Assembly (NCBI GenBank): GCA_049688595.1
Contig: JBAVLA010000326.1
Span: 1-6,340 of the forward strand
Length of the DNA: 6,340 bases
Reading direction: 5' to 3'
DNA from: Prado023 sp049688595
GTDB lineage: Bacteria > Actinomycetota > Actinomycetes > S36-B12 > CAIYMF01
The first letter of the stretch is position 1; each line of letters starts with the position of its first letter. Shown here one piece after another: positions 4,922 to 6,340 of this stretch. Made by a program: the position numbers and the translations under genes. Below the pieces are notes generated by a model. It made no database searches and was not told where the DNA came from. It was given only the letters and a program-made list of their open reading frames with translations.

Positions 4922-6340
4922 TCGCGATCGCCGAGGCTGAGCCGGAGCGCCCCCGCGTCCGTCACGGGCAGGTCGCACACGAAGCCGCGACACGGATAGG
5001 CAGTCGGGAGCCCCCCGATCGCGGGTCGGTCGCGCAGCAGGCCGACGGCTGAGGTGCCTTCGCGTGCTACCGCGACCACCAGCCCCGGTGAAGTGGAGCG
5101 AAGCGAAGTCAGGTGCAGCGGATCCAGCGCGTGAGGCGCGAAGCGGAGCTCAGCCGGATCCGGGGCACGTCGACCCCGATCCGCCCGGTTCGGGCCATCC
5201 GAAGCGTCGGTCGCGGATCGCGGCAGCACGACGCCGACCTGCATCGGCCCGGCCAGCGCGGCAGTGATCGCGGCCCAGGCCCAACCGGAGAACCGTGGGC
5301 TCATCCGTGCGGTCGGCAGCAGCGCGTCCAGTGCATGCTCGGCGGCGACGCGGCGATCCACGGAACCGCTGAGCGCTGCCCCCGTGAGAAGCGCGGATGC
5401 GGCGGCAGACGATCCCGAGGGCGTGACGCCGTCACCGGGGTCCTGCGGGCGGCGGACCAGGCGCGGGGCATCGACGGCCGTGTCGAAGAACCCGCCCAGC
5501 CCGTCGGGGAATCGTTCGAGGATCGCCGACAACAGCTCCTGCGCAGAGGCGTGCCAGCGCTCGCGGCCGGTGACCTGGTACAGGGCGAACAGGCCCTCCG
5601 CCACGTCGGCGTAGTCCTCGAGAACCCCGGTCGCCTCGTGGTTCACCCCACGAGCCAGGGAGACTCGGGCCAGGTGCCTCGTGGCCGGCACCCAATGGTG
5701 GGTCAGCAGCAGGTCCGCGCACTGCTCCGCGGCCGCGATCCAGCCCGGCATGTCGAGCAGCGCCCCGGCCTCGGCCAGCGCGGCGATGGCCAGCCCGTTC
5801 CAAGCAGCCACCACCTTGTCATCCCGCGCAGGTCGAGGCCGGCTGGCGCGGGCTTGCGCCAACTCGGACCGGCACCGGAGCCATCGAACCGGGTCATCCG
5901 GATCGTTGCGCAACTGGAGGACGGAGGCGCCGTCCTCGAACGTGCCCTCCGAGGTGACCCGGCAGAGCCGGGCGACCCAGGGCGCGTCCTCCGGCCCGAG
6001 TGCCTCCTCCAGCTGCCCCGGGGTCCACACGTAGTAGGCACCCTCCCTCCCCTCACTGTCGGCGTCGAGGGACGAGGCGAATCCGCCCTCGGGGGTCCGC
6101 AGCTCGGCCATGAGGAACTGCGCGGTCTCGCGCGCCACCCGCTCGGCCAACACCTCGCGGGTCGACCGCCACCAGTGCAGGTACGCGCGCAGGAGCAGCG
6201 CGTTGTCGTACAGCATCTTCTCGAAGTGGGGCACGACCCACTCGGCATCGACGCTGTAGCGGGCGAACCCCCCGCCGACCTGGTCGTACATGCCGCCGCG
6301 CGCCATCGCCCCCATCGTCACGGCGGCCATCTCCAGCGCG
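4912..6340 (-). CDS. YyaL/SPATA20-type protein (DUF255 family), C-terminal part, 5' end cut by window
   Basis: About 475 residues of a protein whose family usually has roughly 650-700, so some 200 N-terminal residues, expected to be the thioredoxin-like domain, lie beyond the right edge. What is present is the alpha/alpha-barrel region. Hallmarks in order: GGMYDQVGGGFARYSVDAEW then PHFEKMLYDNALL; SSLDADSEGREGAYYVW; DDKVVAAWNGLAIAALAEAG; GVLEDYADVAEGLFALYQVT; GGFFDTAVDAPRLVRRP then TPSGSSAAASALL; and near the end LPTAYPCRGFVCDLPVTDAG, with the paired cysteines common in the family. The barrel resembles glycosidase/epimerase folds, but the biochemical role is not established; human SPATA20 is linked to spermatogenesis. 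The reading frame is open to the window edge (A-L-E before the first internal Met at 6330), so that Met is not the true start. Convergent with the HxlR gene, with 10 bp between stops. Confidence 0.93.
   Translation of the reverse strand, partial: ALEMAAVTMGAMARGGMYDQVGGGFARYSVDAEWVVPHFEKMLYDNALLLRAYLHWWRSTREVLAERVARETAQFLMAELRTPEGGFASSLDADSEGREGAYYVWTPGQLEEALGPEDAPWVARLCRVTSEGTFEDGASVLQLRNDPDDPVRWLRCRSELAQARASRPRPARDDKVVAAWNGLAIAALAEAGALLDMPGWIAAAEQCADLLLTHHWVPATRHLARVSLARGVNHEATGVLEDYADVAEGLFALYQVTGRERWHASAQELLSAILERFPDGLGGFFDTAVDAPRLVRRPQDPGDGVTPSGSSAAASALLTGAALSGSVDRRVAAEHALDALLPTARMSPRFSGWAWAAITAALAGPMQVGVVLPRSATDASDGPNRADRGRRAPDPAELRFAPHALDPLHLTSLRSTSPGLVVAVAREGTSAVGLLRDRPAIGGLPTAYPCRGFVCDLPVTDAGALRLSLGDRDPP

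Noticed and set aside
5090..5170. A possible repeat element around two GGATCC-containing segments and GCGAAGCG-like runs
   Set aside because: These fall within the intact YyaL-type reading frame and are short matches expected by chance in GC-rich coding DNA.
1..6340. tRNA, rRNA, riboswitch or transposon sequences
   Set aside because: No cloverleaf, conserved rRNA segment, riboswitch core, transposase gene or terminal inverted repeats were recognised on either strand.

Overview
The window is high-GC DNA (about two-thirds G+C by eye) with strong third-position G/C in its genes. Gene content points to an actinomycete: a pirin of the Streptomyces/Nocardioides type, an LLM plus FMN-reductase pair of the CE1758/CE1759 type first named in Corynebacterium, and a YyaL/SPATA20-type protein. 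Genus cannot be fixed from the sequence.

Layout. Positions 1-238 hold what looks like a frameshifted N-terminal remnant of a NERD-domain (nuclease-related) protein on the minus strand, next to a strong GC hairpin (32-56). Then comes a leader and a complete beta-carbonic anhydrase on the plus strand (420-1283, possibly from 414). A short convergent gap (1284-1399) carries a hairpin and a 28-bp-period direct repeat. Positions 4471 down to 1400 are a tightly packed minus-strand operon in the order: luciferase-like flavin monooxygenase, FMN reductase, small GNAT-like acetyltransferase, pirin. The first three are joined by two ATGA stop/start overlaps and the last follows after 8 bp. A HxlR-type regulator (4563-4901) is divergent from this operon across a 91-bp gap that contains a perfect ACTAT-N7-ATAGT palindrome. 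The right end (4912-6340) is the C-terminal two-thirds of a YyaL/SPATA20-type protein on the minus strand, cut by the window edge and convergent with the regulator.

How it may work together. The reductase would supply reduced FMN to the monooxygenase. The regulator has a cysteine in the position used for redox or electrophile sensing by some HxlR relatives and probably controls the divergent operon through the palindrome. Pirin (a cupin metalloprotein, sometimes a quercetin dioxygenase) and the small acetyltransferase are co-transcribed and may act on the same or downstream chemistry. The substrate is not evident. The carbonic anhydrase and the YyaL-type protein look like independent neighbours. 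The most noteworthy item is the regulator-controlled four-gene flavin oxidation/pirin cassette; nothing else looks like a clearly new system.
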